Part shown: positions 27,012 to 34,420 of the stretch, one piece after another
How the letters are laid out: each line of letters opens with the position of its first letter
How positions within the stretch are numbered: position 1 is the stretch's first letter
Assembly (NCBI GenBank): GCA_052143535.1
Contig: JBKQSS010000087.1
Coordinates: 7,013-71,012 of the forward strand
Direction: 5' to 3'
Source of the DNA: JADGRA01 sp052143535
GTDB taxonomy: Bacteria; Myxococcota; Myxococcia; Myxococcales; Myxococcaceae
DNA: 64,000 nucleotides
Notes under the pieces: model-generated
Told to the model about the DNA's origin: nothing
What the model saw: only the letters and a program-made list of their open reading frames with translations
Database searches by the model: none
Position numbers and translations under genes: made by a program

Positions 27012-27431
27012 GTGCTCAGAGCCCGCGGAGCGGTCAGTCTCGTCACCCTCGCCCTGTTGCTGGTGGTGCTTGCGGCGGCGTACGCGGGGTGGCTCTACAT
27101 TCCGGTCTATCTGGACAACCTGGACATGCGTGAGGCCGTCGTCGCGGCTTTCAACCGGATGGGCACGGACCCAGACGATGGACGCATCAAAGCCTTCCTG
27201 CTCTCGCGGACCAACGCCATTGGCACGCACTGGGAGACGCAAGGCGGAGTGCGGGTGGAGAAGCCCGGTCTCGGCTTGACAGAGGCGGACCTGGTCCTCG
27301 ACCGAGAGTCCTTTGCAGACCGTACCGGAAGTGTGCAAGTGGACTACCAGCGCGAAATTCGACTGTGGCCCAGCGACACCTTCAAGACCTTGGACTTCCA
27401 CGTGGAGAAGGTAGGGACGTTGCCCAGGTGA
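27012..27431 (+). CDS. Small membrane-anchored protein, DUF4845-like
   Basis: 139 residues from GTG 27012. One N-terminal TM (about 7-30) precedes a small domain with EIRLWPSDTFKTLDFHVEK near the end. In many proteobacteria a protein of this size and topology (DUF4845) lies directly after lepB, and the position here is the same, so I favour that family on context rather than on strong sequence identity. It overlaps pyrB by GTGA, which ties it to the pyrimidine operon. Function unknown. Confidence 0.7.
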   Translation: MLRARGAVSLVTLALLLVVLAAAYAGWLYIPVYLDNLDMREAVVAAFNRMGTDPDDGRIKAFLLSRTNAIGTHWETQGGVRVEKPGLGLTEADLVLDRESFADRTGSVQVDYQREIRLWPSDTFKTLDFHVEKVGTLPR

Positions 27432-28339
27432 AGCCGCCCTCCCGGCAGAGTCTGCTCACCACCGAGGGGATGTCCCGGAACGCGGTGGAGTCCCTCTTCG
27501 CGCGTGCGCGCCTCCACGCCCGTGGCATCGAATCCGGCCGCTCGGTGCGCCCGCTGGAGGGCAAGGTGGTGGCCAACCTCTTCTTCGAGGCCAGCACCCG
27601 GACTAGGCTGTCCTTCGAGCGTGCGGCCAAAGCCCTCGGCGCCGACGTCCTCAACTTCACCACCCAGACTTCGAGCGTGGTCAAGGGCGAGACGATGATG
27701 GACACGGTGCGCAATGTGGAGGCGATGGGCGTCGCCGCGCTGGTCATCCGTCATGCCGCCTCGGGAGCTGCCTACCTCGCCTCCCGCCACGTCCGGTGCG
27801 CAGTGGTCAACGCCGGCGATGGCACCCACGCCCACCCCTCCCAGGCCTTGCTCGACGCCTTTACGCTGCACGAGCGCTGGGGCTCGCTCGAGGGGAAGAC
27901 GGTGGCCGTCGTCGGTGACGTGCTCCACAGCCGGGTCGCCCGCAGCAACCTCTATTGCCTCACCACGCTTGGGGCCAAGGTGCTGTTCGCCGGTCCGCCG
28001 ACGTTGATGCCCGCCGGGCTAGACCAGCTGGGAGGTCGAGTGGCACCGTCGCTGGAGGCAGCCCTCGCCGAGGCGGACGCGGTGATGGTGCTCCGAGTCC
28101 AGGGCGAGCGGCAGACGGCTGGCTATGTGCCCTCGGTTCGCGAATACGCAAGGCTCTATGGCCTCACCGCCGAGCGTGCCGCCCGGCTCAAGCCGGGCGC
28201 CCTGGTGATGCACCCAGGGCCGGTGAACCGCGGGGTGGAACTGGCCCCGGAAGTGGCCGATGGCCCGGCCAACGTCATTCTCGCCCAAGTTTCCTCCGGC
28301 GTCGCAGTCCGGATGGCCATTCTCGAGGCCTGCGCTTGA
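27428..28339 (+). CDS. pyrB: Aspartate carbamoyltransferase catalytic subunit
   Basis: 303 residues from GTG 27428. It joins carbamoyl phosphate and L-aspartate in pyrimidine synthesis. The carbamoyl-phosphate site S56-TRTR in FFEASTRTRLSFE, the HPSQALLDAFT motif and the C-terminal HPGPVNRGVEL are all present. A regulatory subunit gene (pyrI) is not adjacent. The start overlaps the preceding stop and the end overlaps pyrC, so all genes here are translationally coupled. Confidence 0.96.
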   Translation: MKPPSRQSLLTTEGMSRNAVESLFARARLHARGIESGRSVRPLEGKVVANLFFEASTRTRLSFERAAKALGADVLNFTTQTSSVVKGETMMDTVRNVEAMGVAALVIRHAASGAAYLASRHVRCAVVNAGDGTHAHPSQALLDAFTLHERWGSLEGKTVAVVGDVLHSRVARSNLYCLTTLGAKVLFAGPPTLMPAGLDQLGGRVAPSLEAALAEADAVMVLRVQGERQTAGYVPSVREYARLYGLTAERAARLKPGALVMHPGPVNRGVELAPEVADGPANVILAQVSSGVAVRMAILEACA

Positions 28340-29646
28340 GCCCCCCGGCCTTTCTCCTGCGCGGCGGTCGGCTGATTGACCCCCGGCGCGGCGTCGACGC
28401 GGTGCAGGACGTCCTGCTTCGGGGAGGCCAGGTGGTGGCCACTTCGGACCGGCCGCTGGCCGCCGACGGCGCTCAGGAGGTGGACGTGACCGGCCTGTGG
28501 GTTTGCCCGGGCTTCGTCGACCTGCACGTCCACCTCCGCGAGCCAGGGGATGAAGGAAAGGAGACCATCCTCAGCGGGACGCGTGCTGCGGTGGCCGGCG
28601 GGTACACCTCGGTGGTGGCCATGCCCAACACACGGCCGCCCAATGACTCGGCGTTGGTGACACGGCTCGTCCAGGAACGCGCGGCGGCCGCCGGCCTGGC
28701 CCGGGTGTGGCCGGCCGGGGCCATCAGCAAGGGTTTGGCCGGTGAGGAGATGGCCGAGCTCGGGGAGCTCGCGGCCGCCGGCTGCGTCTGTTTCACCGAC
28801 GACGGCCGTCCGGTGATGAATGCCGGGCTGATGCGCCGCGTCCTCCAGTATGCCCGGGCGCTCGGCCGTCCGGTGATGGTGCACGAGGAGGACCTCAGCC
28901 TGTCGGCGGGGGGAACGGCCAACGAGGGGACTCAGGCGACGCGGCTCGGGCTGCTGCCCATCCCGCGGTCCGCCGAGGTGACGATGGTGGCGCGGGACTT
29001 GGTTCTCCTGGAGGAGGTGGGAGGGCACCTTCACGTGGCCCACGTCAGCTGCGCGGAGAGCATCCGGTTGCTTCGCGAGGCCAAGGCGCGGGGGCTACAC
29101 GTCACCGCCGAGGCAGCTCCTCACCACTTCACCCTCACCGACGAGGCGGTGGCCGAGTGGAATACCGACGCGAAAATGACACCGCCTCTGCGTCGGCCAG
29201 AGGACGTCGCAGCCATCCGGAAGGGCCTCGCTGACGGCACGCTCGATGCCATCGCCACGGACCACGCGCCCCACGGCATCCTCGACAAGCAGCTGCCCTT
29301 TGCCGAGGCTGCCAACGGAATCATCGGCTTGGAGACTGCCCTCCCGCTGACCTTGGCCCTGGTGCGGTCCAATGTCCTCACCGCCGCAAGGGCCGTGGAG
29401 CTGCTCTCCGCAGGGCCGGCGGCAGCCTTCGGGCTTCCCGGGGGGCAGCTACTGGCCGGCGCGCCGGCGGACGTGACGGTGTTGGACCCGGCGGCCCAGT
29501 GGATGGTGGACCCGCACCGGTTTCACTCCCGAAGCCGAAATACCCCGTTTGCTGGAATGCCGATGGTCGGCCGAGTCGTCCATACCTTCGTGGGCGGCCG
29601 ACCCGTCTTCTTCGAGGGTGCGCTGCAGAAGGAGGAGACACCTTGA
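28336..29646 (+). CDS. pyrC: Dihydroorotase, class I
   Basis: 436 residues from TTG 28336, which overlaps the pyrB stop (TTGA). The zinc ligands appear in DLHVHLREPGDE, in EAAPHHFTLTDE and in ATDHAPHG with the catalytic Asp; NTDAKMTPPLR is the family block. It cyclises N-carbamoyl-L-aspartate to dihydroorotate. The TTG assignment rests on the overlap and on the first residues PPAFLLRGGRLIDP, typical for the family; a longer frame to 27955 is antisense-like and rejected. Confidence 0.93.
   Translation: MSPPAFLLRGGRLIDPRRGVDAVQDVLLRGGQVVATSDRPLAADGAQEVDVTGLWVCPGFVDLHVHLREPGDEGKETILSGTRAAVAGGYTSVVAMPNTRPPNDSALVTRLVQERAAAAGLARVWPAGAISKGLAGEEMAELGELAAAGCVCFTDDGRPVMNAGLMRRVLQYARALGRPVMVHEEDLSLSAGGTANEGTQATRLGLLPIPRSAEVTMVARDLVLLEEVGGHLHVAHVSCAESIRLLREAKARGLHVTAEAAPHHFTLTDEAVAEWNTDAKMTPPLRRPEDVAAIRKGLADGTLDAIATDHAPHGILDKQLPFAEAANGIIGLETALPLTLALVRSNVLTAARAVELLSAGPAAAFGLPGGQLLAGAPADVTVLDPAAQWMVDPHRFHSRSRNTPFAGMPMVGRVVHTFVGGRPVFFEGALQKEETP
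29631..29637 (+). promoter_or_regulatory. Strong ribosome-binding site deciding the carA start
   Basis: GGAGGAG lies 5 bases before TTG 29643. It is the strongest Shine-Dalgarno element in the operon and supports the non-ATG start of carA despite an in-frame longer reading. Confidence 0.7.
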
Positions 29647-30755
29647 AACGCGCCACCCTGGCTCTGGCCGATGGACTGGTCTTCGAAGGATGGGCCTTCG
29701 GGGCGCAAGGTGAGCGCGTCGGCGAAGTGGTCTTCAACACCTCGATGTCCGGCTACCAGGAAATTCTCACTGACCCGAGCTACGTCGGACAGATTGTGAC
29801 GATGGCCGCACCGGAGATGGGCAACGTCGGCACCAATGGGCTGGACCAAGAGTCGGTCCGTCCGCATGCGGTGGGAATGGTGGTGCGCAGTTTGAGCGAG
29901 GCGCCCAGCAACTGGCGGGCCGAGCAATCCCTGGACAGCTATTTGAAAGCAGCCGGGGTGGTGGGCATCGCTGGGCTGGACACCCGCCGGCTGGTGCGCC
30001 ACCTGAGGACGCAAGGAGCGCAGATGGGGGTGGTGAGCAGCGAGGGCCACTCCGCGCCGGCGCTGGTGGAGCGTGCTCGTCAGGCGCCAGGAATGGAGGG
30101 GCGAGACTTAGTCACTGGCATTTCGGCCAGTGCTGCCTATGAATTCACCGAAGGGATGCCGGAGATTTTCGGAACCAAGCGGCCGCCGCTCGCCCAGCGC
30201 TTCGACGTGGTGGCCTATGACTTCGGCCTGAAGCGGGCCATGCTCCAGCTGTTGGTGGAAGCGGGCTGCCGCGTCACGGTCGTCCCGGCGGCGACGCCGG
30301 CGGCGGAGGTTCTCGCCCGAAAGCCCCATGGCGTTTTTCTCACCAATGGCCCTGGCGACCCAGCCGCGGTGCCCGGGGCCGAGGCCGCCGTCTCAGCGTT
30401 GCTCGGGCGGCTGCCCGTCTTCGGCATTTGCCTCGGTCATCAAATCCTCGCCCGTGCCGTAGGCGGACGGACCTACAAGATGAAGTTCGGCCACCGCGGG
30501 GCCAACCAGCCGGTGAAGGACCTGGTCACGGGGAGGGTGGAGATTACCGCTCAGAACCACGGCTTCGCGGTGGAGGCGGAGAGCTTAAAGGGCAGAGCGG
30601 TGGTGACCCACCTCAATCTCAACGATGGCACCGTCGAGGGCCTGGACGTCCCGGACGGGCGTGCCTTCAGCGTTCAATACCACCCAGAGTCGTCTCCTGG
30701 GCCACACGACGCACGCCACCTCTTCGCTCGCTTCACCCGTGCGATGGCGCGCTAG
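29643..30755 (+). CDS. carA: Carbamoyl-phosphate synthase small subunit
   Basis: 370 residues from TTG 29643. The N-terminal half starts KRATLALADGLVFEG and contains FNTSMSGYQEILTDPSY, the family hallmark. The C-terminal class I glutamine amidotransferase has the nucleophile C263 in GICLGHQ and the His-Glu pair in QYHPESSPGPHD. It releases ammonia from glutamine for the large subunit CarB, which is not in this window. The stop of pyrC overlaps its start. Confidence 0.96.
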   Translation: MKRATLALADGLVFEGWAFGAQGERVGEVVFNTSMSGYQEILTDPSYVGQIVTMAAPEMGNVGTNGLDQESVRPHAVGMVVRSLSEAPSNWRAEQSLDSYLKAAGVVGIAGLDTRRLVRHLRTQGAQMGVVSSEGHSAPALVERARQAPGMEGRDLVTGISASAAYEFTEGMPEIFGTKRPPLAQRFDVVAYDFGLKRAMLQLLVEAGCRVTVVPAATPAAEVLARKPHGVFLTNGPGDPAAVPGAEAAVSALLGRLPVFGICLGHQILARAVGGRTYKMKFGHRGANQPVKDLVTGRVEITAQNHGFAVEAESLKGRAVVTHLNLNDGTVEGLDVPDGRAFSVQYHPESSPGPHDARHLFARFTRAMAR

Positions 30756-30775
30756 ACTCGACCCCCAAAACGAAG

Positions 30776-31426
30776 ATGGAGGCCGCTTCCTACCCGCCGC
30801 TCCTGGACTCGCTGTTTGCTCTGGCGAGCCACGAGGAGCGCAAGCCGGACGTGCTGGCTGCCAAGGCCGAGTACTTCCGGCTCACCGGAGAAGTCTTCGA
30901 AGACGACCGGAATTTCGAGATGCGCATGGCCTGCTTCCTCGACTTCTACGTCTTTGACTACCGCTCCAAGAGCTCGGGACGGACGCCGGCGGAGGATTTT
31001 CACGCGGCCAAGCTGAGTGCCGGGGCTCCCGACGCGGCCGTCGTCGAAGGCTTCGTGCGTACCATCCATGGCCTCTTCGAGGTGCGGAAGCTCGGGCCCG
31101 GCTTCGTGCGTCTGCGGGAGCTCTTCAGCGGCGCGGACCATGAGGTCACCGAGCGCCGCGCGTTGGCCGGTCTGCAAAAGGGCGACGTCCTCGAGGCGCG
31201 CCTCATCCCCCAGGACGGGAGTCTGGTTTTCTCGCCGGCCTTCTGTTTCCACCCGCGCGAGGCGGTGAAGGCCATCAAGCGCGAGGTGAAGCGAAGGAAG
31301 AAAAAGGAGCCGGAGCGCCCGCGCCAGGAGTTGGTGTGGGAGGCGGCCAAGCGGGCCATGAAAGTCGACCGTTACCGGCAAATCGCGGTCGAAAAAATCT
31401 ACGACTTCGAGCAGTCGCGACTGTGA
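30776..31426 (+). CDS. Conserved-looking protein of unknown function
   Basis: 216 residues, not recognised. The start ATG 30776 lies 20 bases after carA. The N-terminal half is helical with many acidic and aromatic residues (FEMRMACFLDFYVFDYR), the middle has beta character (GDVLEARLIPQDGSLVFSPAF), and the C-terminus is strongly basic (KRRKKKEPERPRQE) before a final helix ending YDFEQSRL. No TM, signal or known catalytic motif is visible. Codon use and third-position GC match the neighbours, so it is probably a resident gene, perhaps nucleic-acid binding given the basic tail. Confidence 0.6.
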   Translation: MEAASYPPLLDSLFALASHEERKPDVLAAKAEYFRLTGEVFEDDRNFEMRMACFLDFYVFDYRSKSSGRTPAEDFHAAKLSAGAPDAAVVEGFVRTIHGLFEVRKLGPGFVRLRELFSGADHEVTERRALAGLQKGDVLEARLIPQDGSLVFSPAFCFHPREAVKAIKREVKRRKKKEPERPRQELVWEAAKRAMKVDRYRQIAVEKIYDFEQSRL

Positions 31427-31433
31427 GGAGCCC

Positions 31434-32135
31434 TCAGGCAGTGGCTCGGACTTCGCCCACGTAGACGAAAGCAATGCCGCCGCTGAGGGAGCGGGCACGC
31501 CGGGTGGAAAAGGTACCGGCCTGGTCCATCAGCCCGAGAAAGCGCTCCCCCGCCGGGAAGGCGGCCGCAGTACGCGGCAAGTAGGCGTAGGCCGAGCGGT
31601 TTCCGGTGAGGAGCCCGCCCAAGCGCGGCATCAGCACCCGGGAGTAGAAGCGGTAAAACACGCCCCAGACGCCGCTCGGCTGGCCGAATTCGAGAACCAC
31701 CACCCGGCCGCCGGGCCGCACCACGCGCGACATCTCCTGCAGGCCGCGCACCGGGTCATCGACGTTGCGAATACCGAAGGCGATGGTGGCTATGTCAAAC
31801 GAGCCGGAGGGGTAGGGCAGGGCGAGGACATCGGCCACCTCGAAGCGGATGTCGCCGAGGCCGGCCCGTCGGGCCTTTTCCTGGGCCGGGCCGAGCATCG
31901 GCGCGCAGAAGTCCATGGCCACCACCGCCCCCCCAGGCTCCACTGCCCGCCTGAGGGCGAGTGCCAAGTCCCCCGTGCCGGTGGCGCAGTCGAGGACGCG
32001 TGCGCCGGCGGCGGCGCCGCTTTCCAGAACGGCCACCCGTCGCCAGAGCCTGTCCACCCCCAGCGAGAGCACCACATTGGTGACGTCGTAGCGGGGCGCA
32101 ATGGAGGAAAACATCTCGCGGACTTGCTCGCTCAC
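31434..32135 (-). CDS. menG: Demethylmenaquinone methyltransferase
   Basis: 233 residues from GTG 32135. The family opening VREMFSSIAPRYDVTNVVLS and the SAM motif VLDCATGTGDLAL are diagnostic for UbiE/MenG, and DIATIAFGIRNVDD and RPGGRVVVLEFGQPSG are the later signature blocks. It methylates the naphthoquinone ring in the last step of menaquinone synthesis. Only menaquinone genes surround it, so menG is preferred over ubiE. It overlaps the DAHP synthase gene by 4 bases on the same strand. Confidence 0.94.
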   Translation of the reverse strand: MSEQVREMFSSIAPRYDVTNVVLSLGVDRLWRRVAVLESGAAAGARVLDCATGTGDLALALRRAVEPGGAVVAMDFCAPMLGPAQEKARRAGLGDIRFEVADVLALPYPSGSFDIATIAFGIRNVDDPVRGLQEMSRVVRPGGRVVVLEFGQPSGVWGVFYRFYSRVLMPRLGGLLTGNRSAYAYLPRTAAAFPAGERFLGLMDQAGTFSTRRARSLSGGIAFVYVGEVRATA

Positions 32136-33016
32136 AGCGCCCTCACGTTGGCCGCGGGCGTCGGCCGCGGGTGCAGCGTCCGGCCGACGGCGTGCAGCAC
32201 CGGAGGCAGTCTCCGCATGAGGTCCGCAAACATCTCCGGGGTGAGGGCCTGGGCGCCGTCGCACAGGGCGTCTTCGGGACGCGGATGCACTTCCACGAGG
32301 AGCCCGTCGGCGCCAGCGGCGGCCGCGGCCAGGGCCATCGGGATGACCAGCTCGCGGTTCCCGGTGGCGTGGCTCGGGTCGACCATCACCGGAAGGTGGG
32401 TGCGGGCCTTGGCCAAGGCCACCGAGGCCAGGTCCAGCGTGTTGCGCATGGAAGGCTCGAAGGTGCGGATGCCGCGCTCGCACAAGATGACTTGCTCGTT
32501 GCCCCCGTCGAGCAAGTACTCGGCGGCGAGCAGCCACTCCTGAAACGTCGCCGCCAGCCCCCGTTTGAGCAACACCGGCCGGCGTACTTTTCCGAGGGCG
32601 CGAAGCAGAGGGAAATTCTGCATGTTGCGGGCGCCCACCTGGAGCATGTCCACGTGGTCGATGAGGGAGGCGAGTTGTTCGGTGTCCAGCACCTCCGCCA
32701 CCACCGCCAGGGCATGGCGGCTTCGAGCCCGCTCCAGAAGCTGCAGGCCCGGCTCTCCGAGGCCTTGAAAGGCATAGGGGCTGGTGCGGGGTTTGAAGAC
32801 GCCGCCCCGCAGCAGGTGCGCCCCGGAATTGGACACCGCTGCAGCGGCCTCTTGAAGCTGGGCCGGTGTCTCCACCGCGCAGGGCCCGGCGGCGACGACG
32901 AAGGCCGGGCCGCCCACCTCCACCGAGCCCACCATGACGCGCGTCCCGCCCGGCCGGGCCGACCGGAGCACGCGCCGCGGGAGCGCGGGGTCAGGCTCTT
33001 GGCTGCTCCGGTTCAT
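32132..33016 (-). CDS. aroF: 3-deoxy-7-phosphoheptulonate (DAHP) synthase, AroF/KdsA-type
   Basis: 294 residues from ATG 33016. Class I-beta DAHP synthase features: AGPCAVETPAQL, LRGGVFKPRTSPYAFQG, LKRGLAATFQEWL, ILCERGIRTFE, MVDPSHATGNRELV with the metal His, and EVHPRPEDALCDGAQAL. It condenses erythrose 4-phosphate and phosphoenolpyruvate at the start of the shikimate pathway, which yields chorismate for the divergent menF. There is no regulatory domain. The ATG has no Shine-Dalgarno sequence and overlaps the stop of a 15-codon upstream ORF, so translation may depend on coupling. ATG further inside (MVGSVEVGG) is an alternative start. Confidence 0.92.
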   Translation of the reverse strand: MNRSSQEPDPALPRRVLRSARPGGTRVMVGSVEVGGPAFVVAAGPCAVETPAQLQEAAAAVSNSGAHLLRGGVFKPRTSPYAFQGLGEPGLQLLERARSRHALAVVAEVLDTEQLASLIDHVDMLQVGARNMQNFPLLRALGKVRRPVLLKRGLAATFQEWLLAAEYLLDGGNEQVILCERGIRTFEPSMRNTLDLASVALAKARTHLPVMVDPSHATGNRELVIPMALAAAAAGADGLLVEVHPRPEDALCDGAQALTPEMFADLMRRLPPVLHAVGRTLHPRPTPAANVRAL

Positions 33017-33063
33017 CAGAGGAGGTTCACGCTGTTCAAGGCGTCTTGAACTTCTTGGTGCAT
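33016..33063 (-). CDS. Possible 15-codon leader ORF upstream of DAHP synthase
   Basis: ATG 33063 opens a frame encoding MHQEVQDALNSVNLL and ends in a TGA that overlaps the DAHP synthase ATG (TGATG). The peptide has no aromatic residue, so classical aromatic amino-acid attenuation is unlikely. No ribosome site precedes it. It is a candidate only. Confidence 0.3.
   Translation of the reverse strand: MHQEVQDALNSVNLL
33034..33051. repeat. Perfect inverted repeat in the aroF/menF divergent region
   Basis: GTTCAAG-GCGT-CTTGAAC is an 18-base palindrome with 7-base arms. It lies inside the leader ORF, 18 bases before the DAHP synthase ATG and 74 bases before menF. It could be an operator or an RNA hairpin at the ribosome-loading region. 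Confidence 0.5.
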
Positions 33064-33124
33064 TGGTTAGCACGGGCGGCGTAGAAAACAACCCGAACTG
33101 GCCAACCACAAGCAGTGAGGGCTG

Positions 33125-34420
33125 ATGGAAGGGGTGACGGCAGCTGTCGCGCAGGTGGTGGGCCTGGCCCAGAGGCTGGGCGAGGAGGAGCACCGCCGCC
33201 TCAAGACGAGCCTGCGTCCACTCTCCCTCGCTTGGTGTGACGGCGCGGTGCGCTTTTTCGGCACGGGCGAGGCGGCGGCGCATTCCGGCGCCATCGCCTC
33301 CGCTGTCCTCGCTGCCGCCAGCCAGGCGCAGGTGCAGGTGACGGGCCCGGCCGTGGCGCCGCCGGCTCCTTGGTTCTGCGGCTTCGCCTTCGACGCCTCT
33401 GCCCCCACCGACGCCTGGTGGGAGAGCTTCCCCGCAGCGCGTGCCTTCGTCCCCCAGTTGCTGCTGGGCGAGGGGCCTGAGGGGGCCAGCCTCACCGCCT
33501 ACGAGGCGGTAACCCAGGACGGTGAAGCGCCGGCCCGCGCCCGTGCCGACGCTGCCCTGCAGCGGGCGTTGGCCAGTGCTTGGACGCCGCCCGCACTGGC
33601 GCCGGCCTTGGGAAGCGCGTCTGTGCGCCAGGACGGCGCGGCCTGGGAAGTCCTCGTCCAAAAGGCCCTCGAGGCCCTGCGCTCGGGCATGCTGAGAAAG
33701 GTGGTGCTGGCGCGCGCTCTGGAGGTCTCGGCGGAAGCCCCCTTCGCGGTTGCCCAGGCAGTGGAGCGCGCCCAGGCCGCCGCCGGCAGGGCCGTCGTCT
33801 TCGCCGTCACCGCCGGAGACGGGACGTCCTTTGTGGGGGCCACCCCGGAGCGCCTGGTGCGCGTGGTGGGTCGCCGTTTCTGGACGCAGGCTTTGGCCGG
33901 CAGCGCCGCCCCGGGCGACGCGGAGCAGCTGGCGGGAAGCCCGAAGGAGGTGCGCGAGCACACCGCAGTGGTGGAGGACGTCCGCGCAGCGCTGGACGCG
34001 GTTGCTGAGCGGCTGGAAGTCGGAGAAGTCACCTCCCTAGCGTTGGGCTACGTGACGCACTTGGACACCCCAATGGCCGGGACGCTGCGCCCAGGGGTGA
34101 CGCCGGCAGAGGCCGCCCTGGCCCTGCACCCCACGGCAGCGGTGAGCGGCGCCCCGCGGGACCGCGCCCGTGGCTTCCTCCGTGCCCACGAGCGGCTGGC
34201 CCGGGGGTGGTACGCCGGAGGCGTCGGGTGGGTAGGCGCCGAGGCCGCGGACTTACGCGTCGCGCTGCGCTGCGCACTGGTGCGCGGTTCCGCGGCGCGC
34301 CTCTTTGTCGGCGCGGGGGTGGTGGAGGGTTCCACCGCCTCCAGCGAGTGGGCGGAGACAGGCCGAAAGGCGCTGCCCATGCTGCACGCATTATTGGGGG
34401 AGGCGACGTGGCCTCTCTGA
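33125..34420 (+). CDS. menF: Isochorismate synthase
   Basis: 431 residues. The C-terminal chorismate-utilising domain (about 175-425) shows MLRKVVLARALE, FVGATPERLV, TQALAGSAAPGD (the catalytic loop), EVREHTAVVEDV, LHPTAAVSGAPRD and the metal-site ending VGAGVVEGSTASSEW. These distinguish isochorismate/salicylate synthases from anthranilate synthase. It converts chorismate to isochorismate, the first committed step of menaquinone synthesis. It heads the seven-gene men operon and overlaps menD by 13 bases. Confidence 0.93.
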   Translation: MEGVTAAVAQVVGLAQRLGEEEHRRLKTSLRPLSLAWCDGAVRFFGTGEAAAHSGAIASAVLAAASQAQVQVTGPAVAPPAPWFCGFAFDASAPTDAWWESFPAARAFVPQLLLGEGPEGASLTAYEAVTQDGEAPARARADAALQRALASAWTPPALAPALGSASVRQDGAAWEVLVQKALEALRSGMLRKVVLARALEVSAEAPFAVAQAVERAQAAAGRAVVFAVTAGDGTSFVGATPERLVRVVGRRFWTQALAGSAAPGDAEQLAGSPKEVREHTAVVEDVRAALDAVAERLEVGEVTSLALGYVTHLDTPMAGTLRPGVTPAEAALALHPTAAVSGAPRDRARGFLRAHERLARGWYAGGVGWVGAEAADLRVALRCALVRGSAARLFVGAGVVEGSTASSEWAETGRKALPMLHALLGEATWPL

